The notes: a model not told the origin generated them from the sequence alone. Counted from the stretch's first letter, positions 44,377 to 53,086 are shown. The stretch is 64,000 nucleotides of DNA from Hydrogenophaga sp. IBVHS2 (GCF_002127215.1 NZ_NFUT01000006.1:124001-188000), one strand, 5' to 3'. A program made the numbers and translations.

Positions 44377-45644
44377 GCCGTCTGCCAGGTCAGCTCCGGT
44401 CCGGCCACCAGTTGCTGCTGCTGCAGAACGGGGCCGAATTCTTTCCCGCCCTGATCGAGGCCATGGACGCGGCGCAGCAGGTGGTGCACCTGGAAACCTA
44501 CATCTTCGAGTTCGCCGGCGATGCCCTGCGGGTGGCGGAGGCGCTGGAGCGGGCCGCGCTGCGCGGCGTGGCGGTGCGCCTGGTGATCGACGGAGCGGGC
44601 ACCCCCCAGGTACCGGCGGAATGGCAGGCACGGTTCGCCAGGGCCGGTGTGGTGCTTCGCCTGTATGCGCCGCTGGGCCGGCTGGGTCTGCTGATTCCGA
44701 GTCGCTGGCGGCGGCTGCACCGCAAGCTGTGCGTGGTGGACGGCACGGTGGGCTTCTGCGGCGGGATCAACCTGATCGACGACCACGACGATGTGGCCCT
44801 GGGTCGGCTGTCCGCCCCGCGCCTGGATTTCAGCCTGCGCGTGGCCGGACCGCTGGTGGCCGACATGGTCGACACCATGGAGACCCTGTGGTGGCGCCTG
44901 CAGGCCGCGCGCAGCGCCCGTCAGCGCGAGTTCAAGGCGGCCTGGGAGGCCCTGCGCGAATCGCGTCCGGTGGGTGACTTCTCCCAGCTGCTGCAGAAGA
45001 TCGAGCGTCATGCCGATCCGGCCCTGCGGCTGTTCGACGACACCCAGACCCCGCCGGTGGTGGCCGAAGGCGCCCGCGCCGCCCTGCTGCTGCGCGACAA
45101 CGTCGGCCATCGGCATGACATCGAGCGGGCCTACCTCAAGGCCATCGGCGAGGCGCGGCAGGAAATCATCCTGGCCAACGCCTACTTCATTCCGGGGCGG
45201 CGGGTGCGCAAGGCGCTGCTGATGGCGGCGCAGCGGGGGGTGCGGGTGCGGCTGCTGCTGCAGGGCAAGTACGAGCACTTCCTGCAGTACCGCGCCGCCC
45301 GGCCGGTGTATGCGCGGCTGGTGGCGGCCGGCATCGAGATCCATGAATACGCGCCCAGCGCCCTGCATGCCAAGGTGGCGGTGGTGGACAGCCGCTGGGC
45401 CACGGTCGGTTCGACCAACCTGGACCCGTTGTCGTTGCTGCTGGCGCGCGAAGCCAACGTCATGACCACCGACCGGGTCTTCTCGGCCCGTCTGCGCGAC
45501 GCCCTGCATGCCATCCTGACCAGTTCCGGCCAGGCCATCGACCGTGCCAGCCTTCAGGGCCGGCCCTGGACGCAGCGCCTGCTCGACCGCATGGCCTTCG
45601 GCATCATGCGCACGGTGCTGTTCATCACCGGGCACCGCTACTGA
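44373..45644 (+). CDS. clsB: Cardiolipin synthase ClsB
   Basis: Phospholipase-D-type transferase making cardiolipin or other phosphatidyl transfers at the inner membrane. The 423-residue protein has two HKD motifs: HRKLCVVDGTVGFCGG (first) and LHAKVAVVDSRWATVGSTNL (second). It lacks the two N-terminal transmembrane helices of ClsA, which points to the ClsB class. The GTG start overlaps the EEP stop. A TGATG overlap links it to the exonuclease gene downstream. Confidence 0.9.
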   Translation: MSRLPGQLRSGHQLLLLQNGAEFFPALIEAMDAAQQVVHLETYIFEFAGDALRVAEALERAALRGVAVRLVIDGAGTPQVPAEWQARFARAGVVLRLYAPLGRLGLLIPSRWRRLHRKLCVVDGTVGFCGGINLIDDHDDVALGRLSAPRLDFSLRVAGPLVADMVDTMETLWWRLQAARSARQREFKAAWEALRESRPVGDFSQLLQKIERHADPALRLFDDTQTPPVVAEGARAALLLRDNVGHRHDIERAYLKAIGEARQEIILANAYFIPGRRVRKALLMAAQRGVRVRLLLQGKYEHFLQYRAARPVYARLVAAGIEIHEYAPSALHAKVAVVDSRWATVGSTNLDPLSLLLAREANVMTTDRVFSARLRDALHAILTSSGQAIDRASLQGRPWTQRLLDRMAFGIMRTVLFITGHRY

Positions 45645-46711
45645 TGACCGGGGACCTGATCGTTCAGCGGCCCGAGGGCCTGTACTGCCCGCCGGGGGAT
45701 TTCTACATCGATCCCTGGCGCCGCGTGGAGCGGGCCGTCATCACCCACGCCCATGCCGACCACGCTCGGCCGGGCCATGCCCATTACCTGGCCACGGCCG
45801 TGTCCGAGGGGTTGCTGCGCGCCCGGCTGGGGCAGGGCATCACCCTGCAGGGGCTGGCCTATGGCGAGGCGGTGGAGCACAACGGGGTGCGCATCTCGCT
45901 GCACCCCGCCGGCCATGTGCTGGGCTCGGCGCAGGTGCGCATCGAACACGGCGGACAGGTGTGGGTGGCCAGCGGCGACTACCGCACCACGCCGTCCGGG
46001 GCGCTGCCCGACCGCACCTGCACGCCCTTCGAGCCGGTGCGCTGCGATGTGTTCATCACCGAGTCGACCTTCGGCCTGCCGGTCTACCGCTGGCGGCCGG
46101 ACGGCGAGATCTTTGCCGGCATCAACGCCTGGTGGGCGGCCAATGCCGATGCCGGCCGGGCCAGCGTGCTGGTCTGCTACAGCCTGGGCAAGGCCCAGCG
46201 GTTGCTGGCCCACCTGGATGCCGGCATCGGCCCCATCGTCTGCCACGGCGCGGTGGAGCCCATCAACCGGGGCTACCGGGCCGCCGGCGTCAACCTGCCC
46301 GAGACGCTGATGGTCAGCGAGGTGCCCGACAAGGCCCTGCTGCGCCGTGCGCTGGTGCTGTGCCCGGGCAGCGCCCTGGGCTCGCCGTGGATCCGTCGCT
46401 TCGGCGATTTCAGCGATGCCTTTGCCAGCGGCTGGATGCAGGTGCGGGGTCAGCGCCGGCGCGGTGGCCACGACCGGGGCTTCGTGCTGTCCGACCACGC
46501 CGACTGGCCGGGCCTGCTGCAGGCCATCGGCGGCACCGGCGCCGAGCGCGTCATCGTCACCCACGGCCAGGTGCCGGTGCTGGTGCGCTACCTGCAGGAG
46601 CAGGGCCTGCAGGCCGAGGCCTTCGAGACCGAGTACGGCGACGAACACGAGACGCGCGCCGAAACCGGCGCCGAAGCCGCGGTCGAGACCCCGGTCGGGG
46701 GGGCGGCGTGA
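45644..46711 (+). CDS. Ligase-associated DNA exonuclease (metallo-beta-lactamase fold)
   Basis: A 355-residue cytoplasmic enzyme of the DNA-ligase-associated putative exonuclease family (MBL/beta-CASP-like). The metal motif is THAHADHARPGH (HxHxDH at 35-40), with further histidines in LHPAGHVLGSAQV, SGDYRTT and LSDHADWPGLL. The C-terminal ~30 residues are an acidic tail rich in Glu/Thr/Ala. It overlaps the clsB stop by one base and the ligase GTG by four, so all three are probably co-translated. Activity is inferred from the family. Confidence 0.9.
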   Translation: MTGDLIVQRPEGLYCPPGDFYIDPWRRVERAVITHAHADHARPGHAHYLATAVSEGLLRARLGQGITLQGLAYGEAVEHNGVRISLHPAGHVLGSAQVRIEHGGQVWVASGDYRTTPSGALPDRTCTPFEPVRCDVFITESTFGLPVYRWRPDGEIFAGINAWWAANADAGRASVLVCYSLGKAQRLLAHLDAGIGPIVCHGAVEPINRGYRAAGVNLPETLMVSEVPDKALLRRALVLCPGSALGSPWIRRFGDFSDAFASGWMQVRGQRRRGGHDRGFVLSDHADWPGLLQAIGGTGAERVIVTHGQVPVLVRYLQEQGLQAEAFETEYGDEHETRAETGAEAAVETPVGGAA

Positions 46712-48459
46712 AGGACTTTGCCGACCTGTATGCCGAGCTCGATGCCACCACCTCCACCCAGGCCAAGGTGGCGGCGCTGGTGCGGCACTTCGCCCGGGTG
46801 GGTCCGGCCGATGCGGCCTGGGCCGCCTACTTCCTCTCCGGCGGCAAGCCGCGGCAGCTGATCCGCACTGCCCAGCTGCGCGCCCTGGCCACCGAGGCCG
46901 CCGGCCTGCCGGACTGGCTGTTCGAGGCCTCTTACCAGGCGGTGGGCGATCTGGCTGAAACCATCGCGCTGGTGCTGCCACCGCCCGACGGCACGGCCGG
47001 CGAGGCCCTGGGCCTGGCCGACTGGATGGCGCAGCGCCTGCTGCCGCTGCGCGGCCAGGACGAGGCGGCGGTGGCCGCGCAGCTGCGGGCCTGGTGGCGC
47101 GAGCTCGGACCGTTGTCGCGCTTCCTGCTCATCAAGCTGGTGGGCGGCGGTTTCCGGGTGGGGGTGAGCAAGCTGCTGGTGCAGCGGGCCGTGGCCGAGC
47201 ACGCCGGCCTGGATCCCAAGCTGGTGGCGGCCCGCATGATGGGCTACACCGATGGCCGACGCCTGCCCCAGGCCGAAGACTGGCAGCGCATCACCGCCCT
47301 GACCGATGCCGACGGGCCTGCCGGGCCGACCGATGCCGCCCCGAGCCAGCCCTACCCGTTCTTTCTGGCGCAGCCGCTTCAGGACGAGCCGTCTGCCGTG
47401 CTCGGGGTCGCCACCGACTGGCGGGCCGAATGGAAGTTCGACGGCATCCGGGGGCAGATCGTGCGGCGTGGCGGCCAGACCTGGGTCTGGTCGCGCGGCG
47501 AGGAGCTCATGACCGACCGCTTCCCCGAGCTGCAGGCCCTGGCCGCCGGCTGGCCGGACGGCACGGTGGTCGATGGCGAGATCGTGGTCTGGGACGAATC
47601 CCTGCCGCCGCTGCCGGGCATCGACCGGCCCGGCCGTCCGGCCGGTTTTGCCGTGCTGCAGCAGCGCATCGGCCGACAGAAGCTGACCGCGTCGGTTCTG
47701 GCCAGGGCGCCGGTGGGCTTTGTGGCCTACGACCTGCTGGAGCAGGGCGGCGTGGACCTGCGTGGTGAACCGCTGGACCTGCGCCGGGAGCGGCTGCAGG
47801 ACCTGGCCGCCGCAGTGGCACCGCGCCTGTGGCTGTCGCCGCTGCACCGCGCCGACGACTGGGCCACGCTGGCCCGGCGGCGCGAACAGTCGCGCGACCT
47901 GGGCGTGGAAGGCCTGATGCTCAAGCACCGCGCCAGCACCTACGGCGTGGGCCGCCACAAGCAGACCGAGGGCGACCAGGCCCTGGGCTGGTGGAAATGG
48001 AAGATCGATCCGCTGACGGTGGATGGCGTGCTCATCTATGCCCAGGCCGGCCACGGCCGCCGCGCCTCGGTCTACACCGACTACACCTTTGCCGTGTGGA
48101 ACCGCCCGCCGCGCGATGCCGCCGAGGCGCAGGCGGTGGTCGAGGCCATTGCCGCGCGCCAGCCGCCCGCCCCCGACGGCCTGCAGCTGGTGGCCTTCAC
48201 CAAGGCCTATTCGGGCCTGACCGACGAGGTGTTCAAGGCGGTCGACGCGGTCATCCGCAAGACCACGCTGGAGAAGTTCGGTCCGGTGCGCAGCGTGCGG
48301 CCCACACTGGTGTTCGAGCTGGCCTTCGAGGGCATCGCGCGCAGCAGCCGCCACAAGAGCGGCGTGGCGCTGCGCTTTCCGCGCATGCTGCGGCTGCGCA
48401 CCGACAAGCCGCTGCACGAGGCCGGCACCCTGCCCGAGCTCGAATCCTTGCTGCGCTGA
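46708..48459 (+). CDS. ATP-dependent DNA ligase (ligase-associated repair type)
   Basis: Seals nicks using ATP, additional to the NAD-dependent LigA expected in this group. The 583-residue protein has an N-terminal DNA-binding domain (1-215), the adenylation domain with the catalytic lysine in AEWKFDGIRGQIV (K243) and motif IV EGLMLKHRASTYG. Then come motif V WWKWKIDPLTVDGVLIY and a C-terminal OB domain ending FEGIARSSRHKSGVALRFPR. It matches the PP_1105-type ligases that travel with an exonuclease, a DEXH helicase and a metallophosphoesterase. The GTG start overlaps the exonuclease stop. Confidence 0.94.
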   Translation: MKDFADLYAELDATTSTQAKVAALVRHFARVGPADAAWAAYFLSGGKPRQLIRTAQLRALATEAAGLPDWLFEASYQAVGDLAETIALVLPPPDGTAGEALGLADWMAQRLLPLRGQDEAAVAAQLRAWWRELGPLSRFLLIKLVGGGFRVGVSKLLVQRAVAEHAGLDPKLVAARMMGYTDGRRLPQAEDWQRITALTDADGPAGPTDAAPSQPYPFFLAQPLQDEPSAVLGVATDWRAEWKFDGIRGQIVRRGGQTWVWSRGEELMTDRFPELQALAAGWPDGTVVDGEIVVWDESLPPLPGIDRPGRPAGFAVLQQRIGRQKLTASVLARAPVGFVAYDLLEQGGVDLRGEPLDLRRERLQDLAAAVAPRLWLSPLHRADDWATLARRREQSRDLGVEGLMLKHRASTYGVGRHKQTEGDQALGWWKWKIDPLTVDGVLIYAQAGHGRRASVYTDYTFAVWNRPPRDAAEAQAVVEAIAARQPPAPDGLQLVAFTKAYSGLTDEVFKAVDAVIRKTTLEKFGPVRSVRPTLVFELAFEGIARSSRHKSGVALRFPRMLRLRTDKPLHEAGTLPELESLLR

Positions 48460-48536
48460 GGGCATGCGGTCGTTGTCAAGATCCGGTACGGGGGGCGGTG
48501 TTAGCATGGCCCATGCTCATGAAAACTGGTGAAGCC

Positions 48537-49238
48537 ATGAACCCAGCTGCCCCCGAGGACGACCACGGCACGCCCGTGTCGGTCCGCATCCGCGAGCGCC
48601 TGAAGGCCGCCCGCCACCGCTTCCACTCCAACGACAACATTGCCGACTTCATCGAACCCGGTGAACTCGAGAAGCTGCTCGACGAAGTCACCGTCAAGAT
48701 GCAGGGCGTGCTCGAGTCGATGGTCATCGACACCGAGAACGACCACAACACCGGCGAGACCGCCCGCCGAGTGGCCAAGATGTACCTCAAGGAGGTGTTC
48801 AACGGCCGCTACGTGAAGGGTCCGTCGGTCACCGAGTTCCCCAACGCCGAGCACCTCAACGAGCTGATGATCGTCGGCCCGATCACGGTGCGCAGCGCCT
48901 GCAGCCACCACTTCTGCCCGGTGATCGGCCGCATCTGGATCGGCGTGATGCCCAACGAGCACACCAACGTGATCGGCCTGTCCAAGTACGCCCGCCTGGC
49001 CGAATGGATCATGGGCCGGCCCCAGATCCAGGAAGAGGCCGTGGTGCAGCTGGCCGATCTGATCCAGGAAAAGACCCAACCCGACGGCCTGGCCATCGTC
49101 ATGGAGGCCAGCCACTACTGCATGGCCTGGCGCGGGGTCAAGGACATGGACAGCAAGATGATCAACTCGGTCATGCGCGGCGTGTTCCTCAAGGACCCCA
49201 ACCTGCGCCGCGAATTCCTCTCGCTCATCCCGCGCTGA
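48537..49238 (+). CDS. folE: GTP cyclohydrolase I
   Basis: Converts GTP to 7,8-dihydroneopterin triphosphate, the entry to folate and pterin synthesis. The 233-residue protein has the zinc-site motif SACSHHFCPVIGRIWIGVMP and the second cysteine in SHYCMAWRGVKDMDSKM. The start is placed at MNPAAPEDD because GGTGAAG precedes it; two upstream in-frame ATGs (48513, 48519) would add up to eight residues. An N-terminal ~40-residue extension precedes the domain. It begins a new run after the ligase and is followed by a BLUF gene 25 bases later. Confidence 0.96.
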   Translation: MNPAAPEDDHGTPVSVRIRERLKAARHRFHSNDNIADFIEPGELEKLLDEVTVKMQGVLESMVIDTENDHNTGETARRVAKMYLKEVFNGRYVKGPSVTEFPNAEHLNELMIVGPITVRSACSHHFCPVIGRIWIGVMPNEHTNVIGLSKYARLAEWIMGRPQIQEEAVVQLADLIQEKTQPDGLAIVMEASHYCMAWRGVKDMDSKMINSVMRGVFLKDPNLRREFLSLIPR

Positions 49239-49263
49239 AGGCGCCCCTCTTCCGGAAGACACC

Positions 49264-49689
49264 ATGCTGGTCCGCCTGCTGTATGTGAGCCGCGCTGTCG
49301 AGAAAGACAGCGCCAAGGCCATCGAATCCATCCTCGAGTCGTCCCGTCAGCACAACCTGGGCAACGGCATCACCGGCGTGCTGTGCTACGGCGGTGGCGT
49401 GTTCCTGCAGGCCATCGAAGGCGGCCGCACGGCCGTCAACGAGCTGTACGGCCACATCGTGGGCGACAAGCGCCACACCGACGTGGTGCTGCTGCACTAC
49501 GAGGAGATCACCGAGCGCCGCTTCGGTGGCTGGACCATGGGCACGGTCAACCTGAGCAAGCTCAACACGTCCATCGTGCTGAAGTACTCCGAGAAGCCGG
49601 AGTTCGATCCGTACGCGGTCTCCGGTCGCGTCTCGCTGGCCCTGCTCGAGGAGCTGATGGCCACCGCCAGCATCATCGGCCGCGCCTGA
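49264..49689 (+). CDS. BLUF-domain blue-light photoreceptor
   Basis: A 141-residue single-domain sensor that binds FAD. All photocycle residues are present with AppA spacing: Y7, N31, Q49, W90 and M92 (AppA Y21, N45, Q63, W104, M106). The core is LLYVSRA, then GITGVLCYGGGVFLQAIEGG and ERRFGGWTMG. The C-terminal ~45 residues form a short helical cap rather than a fused GGDEF, EAL or cyclase domain. It therefore needs a partner protein to signal. It is placed 25 bases after folE and is immediately followed by an EamA transporter. Confidence 0.93.
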   Translation: MLVRLLYVSRAVEKDSAKAIESILESSRQHNLGNGITGVLCYGGGVFLQAIEGGRTAVNELYGHIVGDKRHTDVVLLHYEEITERRFGGWTMGTVNLSKLNTSIVLKYSEKPEFDPYAVSGRVSLALLEELMATASIIGRA

Positions 49690-50567
49690 GCACCACCGCT
49701 TTCCTGCTGATCATCCTGGCCGGTCTGATCCACGCCGGCTGGAACATCGTCGCCAAGAAAGCGGGCGGCGACTCGCGCTTCGCCTTCTTCACCGCCGTCA
49801 TCATGATGGTGCTGTGGGCCCCGCTGGGCTGGTGGCTGGGCCGGGACGAACTGCCCCGCTGGGGCACCACCGAATGGGTCTTCGTGGCCATCAGCGGCGT
49901 GCTGCATGTGGTCTATTACGTCACCCTGCTGCGCGGCTACCGACGGGCCGACCTGACCGTGGTCTACCCGGTGGCCCGTGGCAGCGGCCCGCTGCTGTCG
50001 TCGCTGGCGGCCATCGTCCTGCTGGGCGAGCAGATATCGGCCCTGGGGGCGCTGGGCATCGCCGGCGTGGTGGGCGGCGTGTTCCTGATCGCCGGCGGGC
50101 CAGGGCTGGTCCGGGCGGCGCACGACCCGGCGGCCCGCGCCCGCATCCACAAGGGCCTGTACTACGGCGCGCTCACCGGCGTGTTCATCGCGTCGTACAC
50201 GCTGGTGGATGGCTATGCGGTCAAGGTGCTGCTGATGTCGCCCATCCTGGTCGACTACATGGGCAACTTCTTCCGCGTGGCGCTGCTGGCTCCGGTGGTG
50301 CTGCGCGACCGCACGACCGCCTGGCGCCTGTGGACCACCCAGTGGCCCGCCGCCCTGGCGGTGGCGGCCATCAGCCCGGTGGCCTATGTGCTGGTGCTCT
50401 ATGCCATGCGCGATGCGCCGATTTCGCACGTGGCGCCGGCGCGCGAGGTGTCCATGCTGTTTGCCGCCCTGATCGGCGGGCACCTGCTGGGCGAGGGTGA
50501 CCGCATCGCCCGGGTGTGCGGGGCCATCTGCATCGCCGCCGGCGTGACCGCGCTCGGGCTGGGATGA
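49686..50567 (+). CDS. EamA family (DMT) transporter
   Basis: Predicted ten-helix drug/metabolite transporter of 293 residues with two EamA repeats (about 5-140 and 150-290); STTAFLLIILAGLIHAGWN begins the first helix. The frame has no ATG, GTG or TTG near its beginning. The only start that keeps helix 1 is CTG at 49686, which overlaps the BLUF stop as CTGA. Starting at the first ATG (MMVLWAPLGW) would delete helix 1. Substrate unknown. The close overlap suggests co-translation with the photoreceptor. Confidence 0.82.
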   Translation: MSTTAFLLIILAGLIHAGWNIVAKKAGGDSRFAFFTAVIMMVLWAPLGWWLGRDELPRWGTTEWVFVAISGVLHVVYYVTLLRGYRRADLTVVYPVARGSGPLLSSLAAIVLLGEQISALGALGIAGVVGGVFLIAGGPGLVRAAHDPAARARIHKGLYYGALTGVFIASYTLVDGYAVKVLLMSPILVDYMGNFFRVALLAPVVLRDRTTAWRLWTTQWPAALAVAAISPVAYVLVLYAMRDAPISHVAPAREVSMLFAALIGGHLLGEGDRIARVCGAICIAAGVTALGLG

Positions 50568-50574
50568 TCGGCGC

Positions 50575-51429
50575 ATGACCCCGACGGATTCGCCGCAGCT
50601 GCTGGGCTGCGACTTCACCAGCGCCCCTTCGCGCCGCAAGCCGGTGACCCTGGCCACCGGCCGGCTCGACCGGGGCCGCCTGCGCCTGGACAGCCTGGAA
50701 CGTTTCGAGACCCTGGACGCCTGGACCGACCGCCTGCGCCAGCCCGGCCCCTGGGTGGGCGGCTTCGATCTGCCCTTCGGCCTGCCGCGCGAGCTGGTGC
50801 AGACCCTGGGCTGGCCCACCGCCTGGCCCGCCTGCATGGACCATTACGCGGCGCTGTCGCGCGAGGCCATCCGCGATGCCTTTGCCGGCTTCTGCAACGC
50901 ACGGCCGGTGGGTGGCAAGTTCGCGCACCGGGCCACCGACGGACCGGCCGGGTCGAGTCCCAGCATGAAATGGATCAACCCGCCGGTGGCCTTCATGCTG
51001 CATGCCGGCGTGCCGCGCCTGCGCCAGGCCGGCGTGACCTTGCTGGGGGTGGACGCACCCGGCGACCCGTCGCGGGTGGCGCTGGAGGCCTACCCGGGGC
51101 TGCTGGCGCGCAGCGTGCTGGGCAACACCAGCTACAAGGCCGACGACCGCGCCCGCCAGACGCCCGAGCGTCTGATCGCCCGCCGCACCCTGGTCGAAGC
51201 CCTGGAGAACGGCACACCGCCCCTGCTGCAGGCCGCCGGCCTGCGCCTCAAGCTCACCCATGCCCAGCGCGATGCGCTGGCCGACGACGCCAGCGGCGAC
51301 ACGCTCGATGCGGTGCTGTGCCTGCTGCAGGCGGCGTGGGCCTGGCAGCGCCGGCAGGCTGGCGACAAGCGCTGGGGGCTGCCCGCCTGCGATCCGCTGG
51401 AAGGCTGGATCGTGACCGCCGCTGCCTAG
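50575..51429 (+). CDS. DUF429 family protein (predicted RNase H-like nuclease fold)
   Basis: A 284-residue cytoplasmic protein. The conserved pieces are LLGCDFTSAPSRRKPVTLA, WVGGFDLPFGLPRELVQTLG, ALEAYPGLLARSVLG and DDASGDTLDAVLCLLQA. Together they give the acidic residues (D, D, E, D) expected of the RNase H-like DUF429 fold. Biochemical activity has not been established for the family. It starts eight bases after the EamA gene, in the accessory-like stretch. Confidence 0.83.
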   Translation: MTPTDSPQLLGCDFTSAPSRRKPVTLATGRLDRGRLRLDSLERFETLDAWTDRLRQPGPWVGGFDLPFGLPRELVQTLGWPTAWPACMDHYAALSREAIRDAFAGFCNARPVGGKFAHRATDGPAGSSPSMKWINPPVAFMLHAGVPRLRQAGVTLLGVDAPGDPSRVALEAYPGLLARSVLGNTSYKADDRARQTPERLIARRTLVEALENGTPPLLQAAGLRLKLTHAQRDALADDASGDTLDAVLCLLQAAWAWQRRQAGDKRWGLPACDPLEGWIVTAAA

Positions 51430-51438
51430 AATGCCGCC

Positions 51439-51945
51439 ATGACCGTCACACCCCAATCCGTATCGCTGCCGGACAACCTTCCTGCCGACCTGCGCTTTGC
51501 CTTCGTGGAGGCCAGCTGGCACGCCGACATCGTGCAGCGCTCGCGCGATGCCTTCTTTGCCGAGATGCAGCGCGGCGGCGTGGCCGCCGACCGCATCGAC
51601 GTCTTCGATGTGCCGGGCGCCTTCGAGATCCCGCTGCACGTGCAGCGGCTGGCGGCGTCGGGCCGTTATGCCGCCGTGGTGGGCAGCGCCCTGGTGGTGG
51701 ACGGTGGCGTCTACCGCCACGACTTCGTGGCCGCCAGCGTGGTGCAGGCCCTGATGGATGTGCAGCTGCGCACCGGCGTGCCGGTGATCTCGGCGGTGCA
51801 GGCACCGCACCATTTCCACGAGCATGTGGAGCACCGGCGCTTCTTGCAGCAGCACTTTGCGTCCAAGGGCCAGGAGGCCGCGCAGGCCTGTCTGCTGACC
51901 GTGGCCGGCCTGCGGGCGGTCGACCGGCGTCTGGCAGGTCTGTAA
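51439..51945 (+). CDS. ribH: 6,7-dimethyl-8-ribityllumazine synthase, RibH2 type
   Basis: Condenses 5-amino-6-ribitylaminouracil with 3,4-dihydroxybutanone-4-phosphate, the penultimate riboflavin step. The 168-residue protein has FVEASWHADIVQRSRDAFFA, FDVPGAFEIPLHVQRLAA, GGVYRHDFVAASVVQALMDV and PHHFHEHVEHRRF. The WHADIV and HHFHE elements follow the RibH2 (type II, decameric) enzymes of Rhizobiales and Brucella rather than the usual icosahedral RibH. It is not beside other rib genes; a second ribH elsewhere is likely. Confidence 0.9.
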   Translation: MTVTPQSVSLPDNLPADLRFAFVEASWHADIVQRSRDAFFAEMQRGGVAADRIDVFDVPGAFEIPLHVQRLAASGRYAAVVGSALVVDGGVYRHDFVAASVVQALMDVQLRTGVPVISAVQAPHHFHEHVEHRRFLQQHFASKGQEAAQACLLTVAGLRAVDRRLAGL

Positions 51946-51997
51946 GACCGACGGCGCCCGGCCGACCCATGGTGAACCCATTGCCGAGGTGTCCCCC

Positions 51998-52468
51998 ATG
52001 AAACGCCGACTGCTGCTGATCTCCACCCACCTGCTCATGCTGCTCGCCGGTTTCGGCCTGGGCGTGTACTGGCTGCCCATCCTCACCGCGCCCGACGGGC
52101 CGGCCGCCGAGGTGCTGCAGCAGGCCGAGCGCACCGCCTCGTTCCAGGGCGAATTCCGACGCGACCTGGCCGACAGCGATGCCCTGCACTGGGGCGAGGG
52201 CCGGGTGCTGGTGGGGCCGGACCAGGTGGTGCTGCAGGGGCGCCTGGCCCCGGGGCCCGACTACAAGCTGTACCTGTCGCCCACCTTTGTCGAGACCGAG
52301 GCCGACTTCCAGCGCCTGAAGTCGTCGATGCGGCGGGTGGGCGACGTCAAGACCTTCGAGAACTTCGCCGTGCCCCTGCCGCCCGGCACCGATCTGGCGG
52401 CCTACACCACCGTGGTGGTGTGGTGCGAGACCTTCAGCGAGTTCATCACCGCCGCCCGGTACCGATGA
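51998..52468 (+). CDS. DM13 domain membrane-anchored protein
   Basis: A 156-residue protein with an N-terminal signal anchor (about 5-25: LLLISTHLLMLLAGFGLGVY) and a periplasmic DM13 domain. GEGRVLVGPDQVVLQGRLAP and YKLYLSPTFVET lead to the diagnostic ending VVVWCETFSEFITAARYR with the conserved WC. DM13 is suggested to be a cytochrome-like redox domain. It overlaps the next gene by four bases (ATGA). Confidence 0.85.
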   Translation: MKRRLLLISTHLLMLLAGFGLGVYWLPILTAPDGPAAEVLQQAERTASFQGEFRRDLADSDALHWGEGRVLVGPDQVVLQGRLAPGPDYKLYLSPTFVETEADFQRLKSSMRRVGDVKTFENFAVPLPPGTDLAAYTTVVVWCETFSEFITAARYR

Positions 52469-53058
52469 AGCCGCTGGCTCTGGATGCGCTGCTGCAGCAG
52501 GTGCGGGCCTGCACCCGCTGCACCGATCTGCCGGCGGGGCCCCGCCCCGTGCTCCAGGCCGATGTCCGTGCGCGCATCCTGATCGCCGGGCAGGCGCCGG
52601 GCCGGCGGGTCCATGCCAGCGGCATCCCCTTCGACGACCCCAGCGGTGAACGGCTGCGCGACTGGCTGGGCCTGGACCGCGAGACCTTCTACGACCCCGC
52701 CCGGGTGGCCCTGCTGCCCATGGGCTTCTGTTATCCCGGTACCGGTCCGCACGGCGACCTGCCGCCGCGCCCGCTGTGCGCCAGCACCTGGCGGGCGCGT
52801 CTTCTGGACGGGCTGCGCCAGGTCCGCCTGACCGTGTTGCTGGGTCAGCACGCCCTGGCCTGGCACTGGCCCGATGCACCTCGCGCCCTGGCCGACGCGG
52901 TGCGGCTCAGCCATGCCACGGTCGTGGGTGGCGGGTCGCCGCTGATGGCGCTGCCACACCCCAGCCCACGCAACAACCGCTGGCTGGCGCAGCACCCCTG
53001 GTTCGCGGCCGAGGTGCTGCCGATGCTGCGCCAGCGGGTGGCCCAGGCTGTTGCATGA
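52465..53058 (+). CDS. Uracil-DNA glycosylase family protein
   Basis: A 197-residue cytoplasmic protein of the uracil-DNA glycosylase superfamily. The N-terminal CTRCTDLPAGPRPVLQ (CxxC) recalls Fe-S-containing family 4/5 enzymes. ILIAGQAPGRRVHASGIPFD corresponds to the catalytic GxxPG motif, and ALPHPSPRNNRWLAQ to the second motif. Whether it excises uracil or another base cannot be told. It is translationally coupled to the DM13 gene by an ATGA overlap. Confidence 0.82.
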   Translation: MKPLALDALLQQVRACTRCTDLPAGPRPVLQADVRARILIAGQAPGRRVHASGIPFDDPSGERLRDWLGLDRETFYDPARVALLPMGFCYPGTGPHGDLPPRPLCASTWRARLLDGLRQVRLTVLLGQHALAWHWPDAPRALADAVRLSHATVVGGGSPLMALPHPSPRNNRWLAQHPWFAAEVLPMLRQRVAQAVA

Positions 53059-53086
53059 TCGACGGCTCACAACCGGAGAGACCTGC

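Noticed and set aside
46708-48459. Frameshift or truncation in the ATP-dependent ligase
   Set aside because: All nucleotidyltransferase motifs and the OB domain are in one continuous frame of the family's usual length.
48472-48505. Promoter for folE using TTGTCA and TTAGCA
   Set aside because: The spacing is 22 bases and the second hexamer is poor, so it was not listed.
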